A stretch of 64,000 nucleotides of DNA, taken from Calonectria ilicicola. Its lineage: Eukaryota; Ascomycota; Sordariomycetes; Hypocreales; Nectriaceae. Below are positions 24,501 to 36,148 of this stretch, piece by piece. The notes beneath the pieces are model-generated. The model had not been told where the DNA came from. It did not search any database and saw only the letters and a list, made by a program, of their open reading frames with translations. The stretch lies in NCBI GenBank assembly GCA_020809705.1, contig CP085826.1, forward strand, positions 3,286,001 through 3,350,000, given 5' to 3'. Position 1 is the first letter of the stretch. Each line of letters begins with the position of its first letter. The translations under genes and the position numbers were made by a program.

Positions 24501-26192
24501 TTGTGTAACATGCACCTCACCACGCAATGGGCCTCTATCCTAACAGTGGTCACCAATCCCGAGGTGATGTTGGTCAGCTTTAGTGCCGTGAAACGGAAAT
24601 GGTACGAGGCGATCGGGAGCAAGGAGCGTGAATAATTTCTCTCATAGAACGAAAAATCCAAGTGCCACCTTTCCAAGAACGAAGAGGGAGCCCGACTCGG
24701 TCAAAAGAACTACCTTGTTTGTAGTTTGAACAAGACTTGGGCTTAGAAGCTTGTTAGGGGGACCCTGCACCAGGGTCGTCTCGGGGCCCACCGTAGTACC
24801 CAGGCTGGATCTGGCTACCTACATGATGCCCACTAAGTTACTCTGCCCATCTATCATATCAATCGGACCGTGCGAATTGGCCTGGGGGCACAACGATGCT
24901 TACAGTGCGCTTGGTGCTAATATGGGCGAGCGCCGCGCTTCTCTCGCTTCTCTTGGCCACAGCCAATGAGAGGCAGATATCAGACCATCTCCTCGCGGCT
25001 CACGCAGCTCCAGCTCATTCATATCACTCCTTGTCAGACTTGGCACCTTGTGTACTTCGCCGGAAGCCATGGCTGAAACCTGGGCGCCGCTGTCAGCTGC
25101 TGCAGATGCTCTTGAACTACCGTCAACATTTACGCGGATCAGAGCTGCGGGCCCTCCACCAAAACTTGGCATCAAAATGGGTCTCCATCTTCTCCATAAC
25201 TGCCCCCGTGTATCTAAAAGGAGCCAATATGACTGGTCTGTTGGTGTTATAGCTGTGGTACTAATTCACCACACCTTACTAGCCACACCTCAACCTATGA
25301 TGTTATCAGGCCTGCAGCACGCGCCGCCTCTCATGTACATGGGTTGTTAACTCTGCTACCTCCGCCCCGTTGTATTGGCTGCACACACAGAATGCTGCCG
25401 GTGCAACCTTGCCTAATCATGTATCCGTTGCTGCAAGCAATCCTAGCTCGAGGCCATGACCCAGGGTCTTGGTGTCTTCGATGTCTTGACACATCTCGAT
25501 CGTCCCGACTTGACTCGAGGCTTTGTGAAAGCTATCCCTTGGCCCTCGCCTTTGCCCCCATCCATTTGCCCATCCTTTCCCAACCTTAGCATGACCAGAG
25601 CGGCTCAGCCTGCCCGAGGTGTGGTCAAGCACCCTGACAGACTTTGCCAATGCCTGCCCTGCCTCCGTCATTAGCCACCGTGACTGTTCTTCAGTGCTCT
25701 CATTCGTTCATGTCTTCTCTTGTTACTGTCCCAAACCGTAGCTAGCCCGCACTGCGCTCTCTCGTTGCATCTCATCCTGTATGCCTTGTTCCCTTTCGTA
25801 CTCATTCCATACTTTCTGTACCTGTACATTAGTTCCTTGCTTCCTTTCCTCCCACACCCTCTTCCTTCCCCAGTCTAACATCCTAGGGAGTCTTCAGTGG
25901 CTGGACTTCCCGATCCCTCCTTCTCTTTCTTGTGGTCTAGCTCCACCGTCATTTCTTCAAGCTACTCGTCCCGTTTCTTTTTCTCTCCTTTCGTCTCCTT
26001 CTCTTTCTCCTCATCTTATCACTACTGCTTTTGGTCCTCCTCCATATTCATCCTCACCACCTTTGGCCGCCGGTACCTTCTTGGTGCTGCTCCCTCTTGG
26101 CCTCACCTCTCCCCCTCCTGATCCCTCGTCTACGCACCCCAATTCTCTTAGCCTGGGCACTTTCTCCAATATTCCCTCGGTCGGTTTCAAGC
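21569..26192. other. 4.6 kb region without a supported gene
   Basis: I see no frame-consistent gene on either strand. Open frames are under about 160 codons, mostly start at non-ATG codons and show no motifs. Near 24896 a 118-codon frame begins with a hydrophobic, signal-like stretch but continues as unpatterned sequence. A TG dinucleotide repeat is at 24307-24326. From about 25690 to 26190 the plus strand is strongly pyrimidine-rich, the likely promoter and long leader of the glycosyltransferase. Non-coding RNA genes cannot be excluded. Confidence 0.5.
24307..24326. repeat. (TG)10 microsatellite
   Basis: Ten TG units in a row in a gene-free stretch, followed by AGCACG. No coding role is visible. 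Confidence 0.9.
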
Positions 26193-28395
26193 ATGTCGCT
26201 CTTCACATGGGTGTCGCGGCGAGCTGGTGGCTTGAGCATGATTGCCCTCACCGGACTCTGCTACTGGGTCATCTCGCAGGAACACTCAACTCAGCAGCAT
26301 CGATACAAGTATGAACAGCCAGACAGCAAAGGATCCTTCTACTCTTCCACCTCGACCACCGGTGCCGGCATCTGGACTTACATCTTCGCTTACTATTGTC
26401 TCTCGATTCACATCCTCGTCTGCATCTTCCCGCTGCGGGCCTGTTGGACGGTCTGGAACCTTACACAGACCCTCAAGCGAGCCGCCCAAAGCAATTCGCT
26501 CCTCGACCTCAAGAAACTAGCTTCGCGCCGCAGTTCCTATACTTCTGTTTCGAGCTCTGAGACCTTGACTTCCAGTCTCAATGGCGTCGGCTCGTCTACC
26601 ACAAGCGAGGCCGGGGACCTCGATCCCGAATCATTCACCGATGGAGTGTCTACTGCGGCCGATAACGTAGTTCATGCAATCATCATCCCGAACTACAAGG
26701 AAGAATACGACACTCTGAAAGAAACCCTCGATGTTCTTGCGAGCCACCCACAAGCTCAAGATTCCTACGATGTAAGTATTCGCCTTTGCTACATCTATAG
26801 TTTGGGTCAGCGCATAGCGGGAATGCTTCTCGGCTTTTGTCAATGCGTCATGATCCTGTTTGGGGGAAGAAAAAAAAAGAAAGAGAAATTAACTCAGATG
26901 CCGCAGGTTTACCTAGGAATGGAACAACGAGAAGCAAATGGCGAGACCAAAGCTCTGGGTCTAATGCAAGAATTTGCCAAAAAGTTCCGGTCCATTGATT
27001 TTACCATGCACCCATCTGATATTCCGGGCGAGGCAGCTGGAAAGGGTAGCAACATCGGTTGGGCCGCCCGCAAGCTCAGTGCCAAGTATACAATGGGAGT
27101 CCGGAAGGACGTAATTATTACGGGAATCGATGGTATGTGCGCTTTTCTTGGCATGAGATTAACATCTTACGGGGTGCCACCCAACATGCAACAGGGCATC
27201 AATTTAGTGCATCTGCTAACAATTGTTATTTCCGGGCGCTACAGCCGATAGTCACCTTTCTACCGATTACTTCACGCTGCTCACCAACATGCATCTATCT
27301 TACCCCGAAACTGCCCTGACGACTATCTATTCAGCCCCGATCATTTTTGACCGCAATGCTCACAACGTCCACCCTCTTGTTCGCGTCGCCGATATTGTCT
27401 GGTGCGCTGCCGGGATGTCAGGTCTTTACCCTGGTTCCAGCATAGCCCCGCCGACCTCCGTTTACTCGCTGCCCTTGGACCTGGTCGACCGTGTTAGTGG
27501 TTGGGATTGCGATGGCGAGGCTATTGGCGAGGATTTGCACATGTATATCAAGTGCTTTTTTGCTCTGAACGGAAATTTGACCAGCCGCGTAATTAATAGC
27601 CCTGTGAGCCAGAGTAATGTCACTGGAGGGAGCGGCAAGGGCTGGCGTGGCGCTTATGCTGATATCAATGCCCGATACAAGCAGGCCCTTCGTCACATGT
27701 GGGGAGCTCTTGATACTGGGTTTGCCATGCGAAAGCTGGTTGAGATGTGGCAAGAGCGAAAACACACATCTCGTGCATATCAACCTCTCCACTGCACCAT
27801 GGGCGATCGTTCCGACTTGTTCATTCCCGACAGTCAGCTCAGTGACACCGGTGTGGAACAGACCAGCGAAAATGGCATATTCTCTGACATCACCAAGGAT
27901 AACATCAAGGAGCCTCATTGGGAACAAGTATTTTACATGGTGCACCGCATATTCGAGGCGCATTTTCTTCCAGTTCACATGGCCATTCTGGTCATCGCCT
28001 CAACCATTTACGTCAAGGTTATGGAAGGCAAAGATGATCCACACAATCTAGCGTGGGTCTTCAACTGGTCCAACACAATCCGAATCTTTGGCTTCCTCCA
28101 GATCAGTATATACTTGTTTTTGTATGAAAGCTTCCATCGTGTAGGTGTCGCGGCTCGTGAGCGCGCGATGGTCAAGGCTGGTCTTGCAGACAACATGGAC
28201 TTTTCTCGACGATCCCTCAGCAAAAACTGGAAGGACTATCTCATGGTTCCTCTAGTGGCCCCATTATACGGTACTATCCCCAGTGCTCAAGCATTAGTCT
28301 GCCAGCTTTGGAGCCAAGACCTGGTTTATACCGTGAGCAAAAAGGCGACTCGACGACAACCAGTGCTGGCACCTAGAGTAGACGATATAGCTTGA
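26193..28395 (+). CDS. membrane glycosyltransferase, family 2 (GT-A fold)
   Basis: Exons 26193..26771, 26907..27132 and 27245..28395 encode 651 residues; both introns close the frame. After an N-terminal membrane span (about 8-25) and a second one (about 58-85) comes a Ser-rich linker, then the GT2 core: IIPNYKEE (about 166), VYLGMEQRE, a DAD metal-binding triad at the second splice junction (GIDADSHL), GEDLHMYIK as the catalytic acid region, and QALRHMWG resembling the QxxRW motif of processive enzymes. Further membrane spans follow near 500-530 and 545-565. The catalytic layout resembles cellulose, chitin and hyaluronan synthases, so it probably makes or extends a cell-surface polysaccharide; substrate unknown. 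Fungal proteins of this kind have been linked to hyphal growth on surfaces, but whether this is the same orthologue is not established here. Confidence 0.88.
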
Positions 28396-29367
28396 ACGAC
28401 ATTCAGAAAAGCTGTTTTGAGAAAGCGACGCAACACGCAAGATACCCTGATATTGTGGAATTATCGTGCAATTCGATCATGGTCAGAACGGCTTGGTTGA
28501 GGTGTATAATACAGCATTAATGACCGTCTTGTTTGACACAGATGAACAGTAGCATCGAGGTCTTTGGATTTTTTTTTCTGTGGTTTCAAAGAAGCTCATC
28601 CGGCGTTATGGGGCAGCATCAGCATGAGCATGGATAGTGTTCAGTGAGGTGTATAGACTATTACCTCTTAGATGTGTGATAGCAGACTGAGTGCATGAAG
28701 GATAGCAGTATTGCAATAACGGGGCCAGGAATAGTCTCGGCATCCGGGAACAGTTTGGTTGGAAATAAGTATAGTCACATAATCACATAGTACATAATAC
28801 GGACAGAAGAATCCAGTGAACAGTTCAGTCGTTGGAGCGATTTCTATTCACTCAAGTATATGTCTCTTGAGGGCCTTAGTTCACTGCATCAAGTTCTTCC
28901 AATCAAGTAGCATCAAATAAGTGCCACAAAGCCGTTCCTTCAGCTTTTTATGCTAAAGGTGGCGCACCTCGGTACGGACTAAACGGTCGCACATTTCGTT
29001 ACGTAGGTAAGCGGTGTTCACGCGGACAGATTATGAGCATTCCAGTCCCGTGGACCAGAAGTGGGGAGATATTGCTGATTATGGATGCGTTTAAGTTCCG
29101 GGGGCGTTCGGATGTAAATGGTGGGGCAGCCAATCAGAAGTGGGCAGAGAGCCAATTCAGGTTCTCGAACACGGCTGATACGGGCGAAGAATAAGATCGG
29201 GTACTTGTTTAATGATATAAATATCAGTCCATGATCTGGTGAATTATCGAGGCGTTCTCATCTTCCTTCTGCTCATATTCCTTTTGCAATATTTCACTCT
29301 ATCAAAATTGACCACGACCGAATATAAGCAAGCACTCAAGTTTTCAAACACCACTACCAGAACAATC
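28396..29367. other. intergenic region, glycosyltransferase to DJ-1-like gene
   Basis: These 970 nt hold the 3' flank of one gene and the promoter of the next. AT content is above that of the neighbouring genes. Nothing coding is supported; an in-frame hydrophobic extension upstream of 29368 lacks an ATG. Confidence 0.5.
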
Positions 29368-30194
29368 ATGACGGCGACAAACATTCATATCGGCGTCTTC
29401 ATCCCTTCAGGGGCCCAATTGCTCGATGCAGCAACAGTCGATGTCCTTGGAGTCATGTCCAAAGAATACATGGGCGTGCTGCCCATGCTCCCAGCTCATG
29501 TGGCAGCTTTAGCCCCGAATGTAACCATTTCATACATCACCACCCCTAAACAAGGGGCAGAGATTCTTCTCACATCCAACATGGTTATGAAGGCTACCCA
29601 CTCGTATGAGGATCCCAACGTGGCGCCAGGTCAACTTGACATTGTAGTTGTACCTGGACCAGACCCTTCGGCCGAGTTTGAAGAGGGTGGGCTCAAGTGG
29701 CTCAAGGCGCAATGTGAGACACCAGGTGTGGATATATTGTGCGTGTGCACTGGAATCTATATCTGCGCGGCGGCAGGCATCATGGATGGCAAGAAAGCAA
29801 GCGGGCCACGCGGGTTGCAGGATGACATCCTCAAGAAGTATCCCAATGTGAAACTAGTGGGAGAAAAGTATCGATGGATTCAAGATGGAAATATTTGGTC
29901 AAGTGGTGAGTTTGCTTTCCTCATTGCCCTCTTTTTCATGGAAGGATTGAGCAACCTAACCAACCAACTTCAGGCGGTGTAACAAATGGCAATGACCTCA
30001 TGGCAGCATACGCCAAAGCCTGTGGGCGCTGGGCCAAGCCAATCGCCGAAATGGGAGCCATGCTAACAGACGTGGGGGATCGCGATCAGATTTACGACCA
30101 GAGCCAGGGCCGGTTTGTTGTGGGTGTGGTGTGGTCATTGGTCAAGGCATGGTTTGCCAGCTTTGGCGGCTCAGCAAAGAGCAAATCAGCTTAG
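29368..30194 (+). CDS. DJ-1/PfpI (ThiJ) family protein
   Basis: Exons 29368..29905 and 29974..30194 encode 252 residues; the 68-nt intron (GTGAGT...TTCAG) closes the phase between SSG and GVTNGND. The fold is the class-I glutamine amidotransferase-like type: IGVFIPSG near the N-terminus, DIVVVPGPDP around 92, and the nucleophile elbow ILCVCTGIYICAAAG with the likely reactive Cys in VCTG (about residue 126), then GKKASGPRGL and WSSGGVTNGNDL. Fungal members include isocyanide hydratase-like enzymes and uncharacterised stress proteins, so substrate is unknown. No signal peptide is seen; it should be cytosolic. Confidence 0.87.
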
Positions 30195-30972
30195 GTGGCA
30201 GTCCTTCCTTTCGTAATTTTTTTAGTTCTTATCTGTGAGAATAATCTTTAAAATGTGTAACTCAGTTAGAACACCTCGTCATAGCTTCCTACTTGAATGT
30301 CTCAGGACCAGCACCTACCCTGCACGCACTCTGGAGCGCCAGTGCTCTAATGGGTTTTTTTGTCTTTGCCTTGTTCCATGCAACGTTTTTTTTTTGCCAG
30401 CGCAAGCACCATGTGGCTTGATAGACTTTTTGCCAGCGCTAAAACATGATCATCAATTGAACCCATCTCACACAGGGAGAATCAAGCTACATTTCATACA
30501 CAATAAGCAACTCCTCATCTAGTACCTCGTAAATTTATATCAATCTCCAACTCCTTTTCTCTATCTTGCGTCCCGGATCAGCAGTTTTGCTCCCCTTGAA
30601 CTACAGGCCAACCCACCCGGAAAATCTGCGCAACAGCGGGGCCCTTCAAGGACCTGACCTGCTACGAACTCAGGCCGTTGCTGAGACAGCGACCGCCCCA
30701 TCCCGATAAGATTCTTATCGCTCCACCTCACTGGTCAGATTTGTTTTGGTAGTGGGGTCAGTGCTGCTGCAGGCTGTCAAGACCCAGAAAAAAATTTCGA
30801 AAGCTCTTGAGATGCTTCCTGGATTCTCTGATTTTCTTCCTTCCGTCGTGAACTTCATCCTCACCTCACACAATAAATCTCTCTCTTTTTTCCAGCACTT
30901 CCGCGACTCTTCGCCTGATTCTTCCCCCATTACCCTCTTATTCCCCATTTCATAATACCACCAGCCGTCACA
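30195..30972. other. intergenic region upstream of FPR4
   Basis: 780 nt with no gene. The last 200 nt are rich in CT and lead into the FPR4 start, as is common for strongly expressed fungal genes. Confidence 0.5.
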
Positions 30973-32668
30973 ATGTCTGCCGTTCCTGGTCCCGTTTACG
31001 GCCTCGAGGTCCCTCCTGGCGAGATCCTCATTCCTGCCACCATGGAGTTCCCTGCGTCTGTAAGTGTTTTTGCCTCCCGCGCAACCCATTGAGGCATTCG
31101 CTACGCATGCGATGGGTCATGTGCTATAATTCTGCGTTGTCTTGCGCCCGCGCCCGCATGCGCCGCTCTTGGCAATCCGCCCGCCTCATGCTTCAAGGCA
31201 CTAACCGTGAAACTTGCAGTTCCGCATCACCATGGCCGCCGTCGATCCTACTGAGGAACCCGAGGCCGATGAGGAGGGCAACGTCCCCGCTGTCCCTCGC
31301 TCCACCCTCCGACTAGTCAAGCGCGCCTTCCCCGGCCTTGGCGATGATGAGGATGATGAAATTGATGACGAGTACATGAAGGCTCTTCTGGCCGCTTCTG
31401 ATGATGATGATGATGAGGACGATGAGGAGGAAGCCAACGGTGGCCCTAGCGACCCCGTCAAGGCCAAGAAGCAGAAGCAGGCTGCCGCCATCAAGAAGCT
31501 CATGGAGGCTACTCAGGACTCCGATGAGGATGAGGAGATGGAGGACGCTAAGCCCAACGGAAAGTCCAAGTCCAAGGCTAAGGGCAAGGCCAAGGCCACC
31601 GAAGACGACGAGGAGTCTGAGGAGGAGGAGGACTCTGATGACGATGACGAGGAGGGTGCTGATCTCGAGAACTTCGTCATTTGCACTCTGGACACTGAGA
31701 GAGTAAGTACCAACCATTGATTCCTCATGCTTCATGCTTGGCAGTTCACAATTGATTGACTTTGTTTCCCAGAACTACCAGCAGCCCCTTGACATCACTG
31801 TCAACCACGGCGAGAAGGTTTTCTTCGTTGTTACCGGAACCCACACTATCTACCTCACCGGTAACTACATCATGGATGACGATGAGGAGGATTCTGATGA
31901 TGAGGATGACTACGACCTCTCCCCCGATGAGCTTGAGTATGCTATGGGTGAGGAGGACAGCGACGAGGAGAGCGACGAGCTCGACGACGTTGACAACCCT
32001 CGCGTCACCGAGGTTGATTCCGATGAGGAGGAGGCTCCTAAGCTCGTCCCTGTCAAGAAGGGCAAGAACAAGCGCTCCGCTGAGGAGGCCGAGGGTCTTG
32101 ACGAGCTCATCTCCAAGGAGGAGGCCAAGGAATCCAAGAAGCAACAAAAGAAGCTGAAGAACAACAAGGGCGAAGCCGTCTCCGCTGAGGACAGCAAGAA
32201 GAAGGTTCAGTTTGCCAAAAACCTTGAGCAGGGTCCTACCGGCTCTGCTGAGAAGGCCAAGCAGGCCAAGGCCGCTACTGGTGTCAAGACTGTTCAGGGC
32301 GTCACCATCGATGACCGAACTGCGGGCAAGGGCCGCACCGTCAAGAACGGCGACACCGTCGGTGTGCGATACATCGGCAAGCTTCAGAACGGCCAGGTCT
32401 TTGATGGTAAGTGATGGTTTTCTAGTTGAATTTTCATGTCTCTTAACTAACGGTGTTTGCAGCCAACAAGAAGGGTAAGCCATTCTCTTTCAAGGCTGGC
32501 AAGGGCCAAGTCATCAAGGGTTGGGACATTGGTATCGTCGGCATGGCCATTGGTGGCGAGCGTCGTCTGACCATTCCCGCCCACCTTGCCTACGGCTCCC
32601 GAGGCATGCCTGGCATCCCTGCCAACAGCCAACTGATTTTCGACGTCAAGCTGCTTGAGATCAAGTAA
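30973..32668 (+). CDS. FPR4: nucleolar FK506-binding peptidyl-prolyl isomerase, Fpr3/Fpr4 type
   Basis: Exons 30973..31059, 31220..31702, 31773..32406 and 32463..32668 encode 469 residues. The first 29 codons form exon 1. The N-terminal nucleoplasmin-like domain ([11 protein letters not shown], then [12 protein letters not shown] and [16 protein letters not shown]) is interrupted by a long acidic Asp/Glu loop (about 60-180); a second acidic tract and Lys-rich basic patches follow. The FKBP domain occupies about residues 360-469, with [32 protein letters not shown] and [10 protein letters not shown], which keep the drug- and substrate-binding aromatic residues. The family isomerises histone prolines and acts as a histone chaperone in the nucleolus. 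Codon use is strongly C-ending, implying high expression. Confidence 0.95.
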
Positions 32669-33430
32669 GGCAGAGGCCTTATGCCAAGCTGTCTCGGTCC
32701 AGGGTCCACTCGAAGCAGTGGCGGGATGTGCTAATATCCTCACATTCCCCGCCAACTAGATGCTCGAGGGGGCGGTTGGTTATGTGATGATGCCGATTTT
32801 CTTAGTTTCCAAGATTCCTTCCATGTGCTCGCTGGGTACACTACATGCGATGGTGAGGAGCCTTAGACCTGCACCTTCTGCAGAGATGCCGCGCCCGCTA
32901 GGACGACGTCGCAGAGCAGCCGGTTTGACCAGGGATGATGAGGCGAGGACCTGCATTGCATGAATGGCGTACGATAAAAAAGGTGTTGTTCTCTTAATGC
33001 CGTGAAATGTTTTCGGCAGTCACAACGAATGGTTTTTTTAGGCTCGGTAGTAGGTAATAGGGATTTGCCAAATAAAGATTTTCTTCTTTCTGTTTATATT
33101 ATGTGTGTCTTGATCTGCTTTGCCCCCAGTGCGTAAATAAGTTGCCCGGCGAAATTAGGGTGTTATGGTTCGTCGGCTGTTGGTTCTTTCCGAGAATGTG
33201 GAATGTCGCTGGCTACTGCTTTATAACCCCAACGTTGCTTCAGGGCCGAATTCCATTTAATAATTCCTAACTCGCAACCAACCCGAACTGCTCAGCAAAG
33301 TTATCGCAACACTGCAACGCGCCCATTCCATTCACTCATTCATATCCAAAGGCGCCGTTTATTCATCAATCCGATCATTTAATATCTAAACAATCACTTT
33401 CAACATACCGCACACCTACCCTGGACCAAC
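32669..33430. other. intergenic region between FPR4 and the PUK1-like kinase
   Basis: 760 nt with the FPR4 3' flank and the kinase promoter. The second half is AT-rich. No gene is supported. Confidence 0.5.
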
Positions 33431-36148
33431 ATGCGGCGATCCATGCGCCGCAAAAGCAACTCTCTATTGACACAGAATGTTTCTCGTGATTCGGTCGACG
33501 CCCATAAAATGTGCTCTTTGCCCTGCTCTATTCGAGAGGAACCTTCTGTTCATACTCATGCTGTCGGGTTTCGACGTACGAGTTCTCGTGTCTGGTCCGA
33601 CATTCGAGGTGCGATTAAGGCTATTGGAAGAAGTAGCAGCAGTGCTAAAAAACGCCCGTCTTATACACATTCAGAAGGTTCTCAACATAATAAGGCCACC
33701 GTTAATTGGGTTATGGAAGGGACATCCGCTGCTCCCAATGTGAATGAAGCTTCTGTGTTGATGGAATACAAACCCACAGCATTTCTACCGAACAACGATA
33801 AAAAAACATCTCGAAAGGATCTGCTTCAAAACCTGCGACTCGACAACCCAGCACTAGCATCAAATACCACGGTTTTACTCCACCCGCCTTGTATAAAGAC
33901 GACAAACTCGCTCCAGGCGCTCGGTGACACAGACCTGCCGTTGCTGATCAATACTCACACATCCAACTCTTCCAATTTGAGCACCAAGGTTTCTACCGTG
34001 GTAGACGAATCGACCGGAAAGACGTCTATAGATTCCAGATTCTCTTCTCTCACCAAGGATGTAGCAAGCAGACAACAGAGCAGACGAAATCTATGGAACC
34101 GCTCTAGCCCAGAGGGCGGTGCGCTTGGCACGATCGAGGAACTGGGTGGAGTTCATGCTCGACCCACGGTAATGACAGTAGAAAGGACAGCAGCAGCTAA
34201 AATATACTTGGAGACAAAGTTCAACGATTTGTTCAACAAACCCGACTCTCGGGGGCTCCGATGTCGCTACCTCGAGTCTCAGCTTTACTATAGTCCCCAG
34301 CTTACCCCGGAGCAGAAACAGGCTATCCGGGAGTCCTTCAACAACCAAGAGACATGGCATTTGAGAGAAACTAGAGCAATGAAGTTTCAAAGTTATTCTC
34401 TCCAGACTGACAAAGAGGTTCAGTCCTGCCTTCAAAATTACGAGCTTATAAAAATCTTAGGAAAGGGGAGTTTTGGTGTTGTTCGACTGGTTCGTGAAAA
34501 ACACGATGCAAGCCATACATTTTCTAGGCAGGTTTATGCTATGAAAGTGATCCGCAAATCTGAAATGCTCAGAAGCTCTCAAGAAGGTCATTTAAGGGCT
34601 GAAAGAGACTTCCTTGTTACATCCGAGGGGTCGAACTGGTGAGCTGAGTTTTGTCTAATTGAACCACTACCCGAGATGGACCCGGCTGATGACTTGATGT
34701 CCAGGGTCGTTCCATTGATTACTAGTTTCCAAGACTCTGATAACCTCTACCTGGTCATGGAATACATGCCGGGAGGGGATTTCTTGGGCCTTTTGATCCG
34801 CGAGAACATTCTTCACGAACCTGTTGCGCGCTTCTATATTGCCGAGATGATCCTTGCGGTTGAAGAAGCGCATCGCCTCAGGTTCATCCACCGCGATATA
34901 AAACCTGACAATTTTCTTATTTCGGCATCGGGGCATCTGAAAATTTCAGATTTTGGGTTGGCTTTTGACGGACACTGGTCTCACGATTCTTCGTACTACA
35001 ACTGTCATAGGTATTCCCTAGTTCGAAAACTTGGGCTTAACGTCAATAGAGACGATGCTGACAAGAAAAATAACCGTGGAATACTGACACAGTTTGAATG
35101 GTATAAATCTCTCGTAGAGAGTCTGGAAAGGCATGGAAAATTGCCTGCTGTCACAAATGGAGACCTGGAAAAACTTGTCGATTGGAGGAACCAAAATGGT
35201 GTTCGCACCGCCGCTCATTCCGTCGTTGGAACAAGTCAGTACATGGCCCCTGAGGTTGTTCAGGGTCATAAATATGATGGAAGATGCGATTAGTAGAGCA
35301 TTGGCATCATTCTATACGAGTGTCTCTATGGACACACCCCATTCTTGTCTGATGACGGACGAAAGCAAACTAAGCAGAACATTATGGTGAGTCTTTGGCT
35401 GCGCCGATTAAAAGAAAAAAAAAAGAGATACTTTACGTGGATATTTACCAATGGATAGGAGTACAAGAAAAGCTTCGGGTTTCCCCGAAGGCCGCTCACA
35501 AGCGAAAAGTGCAAAGATTTGATATTTCGGTTGATCCAGGACAAGGAACATCGCCTCTGTTCAAGGAGATATCACGCAAAGGACCGCAACCAGACCAATA
35601 CTGCCAGCCCGGAAGAGGGCTCCGGCTGTCACGTCTTTCCCGACGATGCTGAGGACATCAAGGCTCATCGTTGGTTCAAGAATATACCCTGGGACCGATT
35701 GCAGAATCTCACCCCCCCCTTTATTCCTCATATCCACAGCCCCGATGACACACACTACTTTGATGAATCTGACTCCATTGAGGACTGGACCGATTCATCG
35801 CCTCCAGGGGCTGCACTGAGCCCTGAAGATGTCAGAGAAGTGTTACGTGATTTCGCGCCGAATGTGCAAGACCAGGCTATCAAACTTATCGAGTCGCCGT
35901 TTGACTCAACAAGACTTCGGAAATTGGACCAGCAGATTGAAGCTTCATGGTTGAGGGTGGAGGAGAAGGAAATGCTCAAACATTTTGTTAGGCTTTATGG
36001 ACAAAAAGAACGCAGGAGACCCAGAGATATTTTGCTGAGAGACCAAGATTTAAAGGACGCTGTCATGGACATCAGGAAAAAGACGGCATTTATGGGCTAC
36101 ACATGGCGCAAGATGAGACCAGGTGGGTACACAACTGCCAGAGACTGA
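33431..36148 (+). CDS. PUK1: PUK1/stk-21-like NDR-type AGC kinase with tandem in-frame TAG codons (probable A-to-I edited gene)
   Basis: Exons 33431..34638, 34705..35386 and 35468..36148 give 857 codons in one unbroken frame, except for TAG TAG at 35291-35296 (codons 599-600). Residues 1-250 are Ser/Thr-rich and poorly patterned. An NDR N-terminal region (TAAAKIYLETKFNDLF) precedes the kinase domain from about 336: glycine loop GKGSFGVV, Lys 372, HRD Asp 467, DFG Asp 485, a long NDR-type activation-segment insert, TSQYMAPEV. The TAG pair stands where the family has Trp-Trp (CDWWSIG). Everything downstream is intact, to a C-terminal hydrophobic motif FMGYTW. Without recoding the product is a dead 598-residue fragment. 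The same arrangement is known in Fusarium graminearum PUK1, where perithecium-stage A-to-I editing changes UAG to UGG. Editing here is inferred. A RIP-damaged pseudogene is the alternative. Codon use is less GC-ended than in the neighbours. Confidence 0.88.
35283..35308 (+). promoter_or_regulatory. potential mRNA hairpin with both TAG codons in its loop
   Basis: GATGC at 35283-35287 can pair with GCATT at 35298-35302 (one G-U pair) or with GCATC at 35304-35308 (all Watson-Crick). Both options place TAGTAG (35291-35296) in the loop. Edited adenosines in fungal mRNAs are reported to favour UAG context and hairpin loops. A five-pair stem is short, so folding needs testing. Confidence 0.45.

Noticed and set aside
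24896..25252. 118-codon plus-strand frame starting with a signal-like hydrophobic segment
   Set aside because: After about 23 residues the sequence is unpatterned, no cysteine pattern or domain follows, and an overlapping antisense frame of similar length exists.
29239..29367. Hydrophobic N-terminal extension of the DJ-1-like protein
   Set aside because: The extension has no ATG before 29368, and family members start near the chosen ATG.
31313..32483. Long minus-strand open frames across the FPR4 gene
   Set aside because: They mirror the acidic GAT/GAG-rich FPR4 exons and give Leu/Ser/Ile-rich nonsense; FPR4 exons explain the DNA.
35247..35293. Alternative splicing that would remove the tandem TAG codons of the kinase
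   Set aside because: Possible GT...AG pairs would be about 40 nt, lack a branch site and delete the segment after the APE motif, so they would not restore a kinase.
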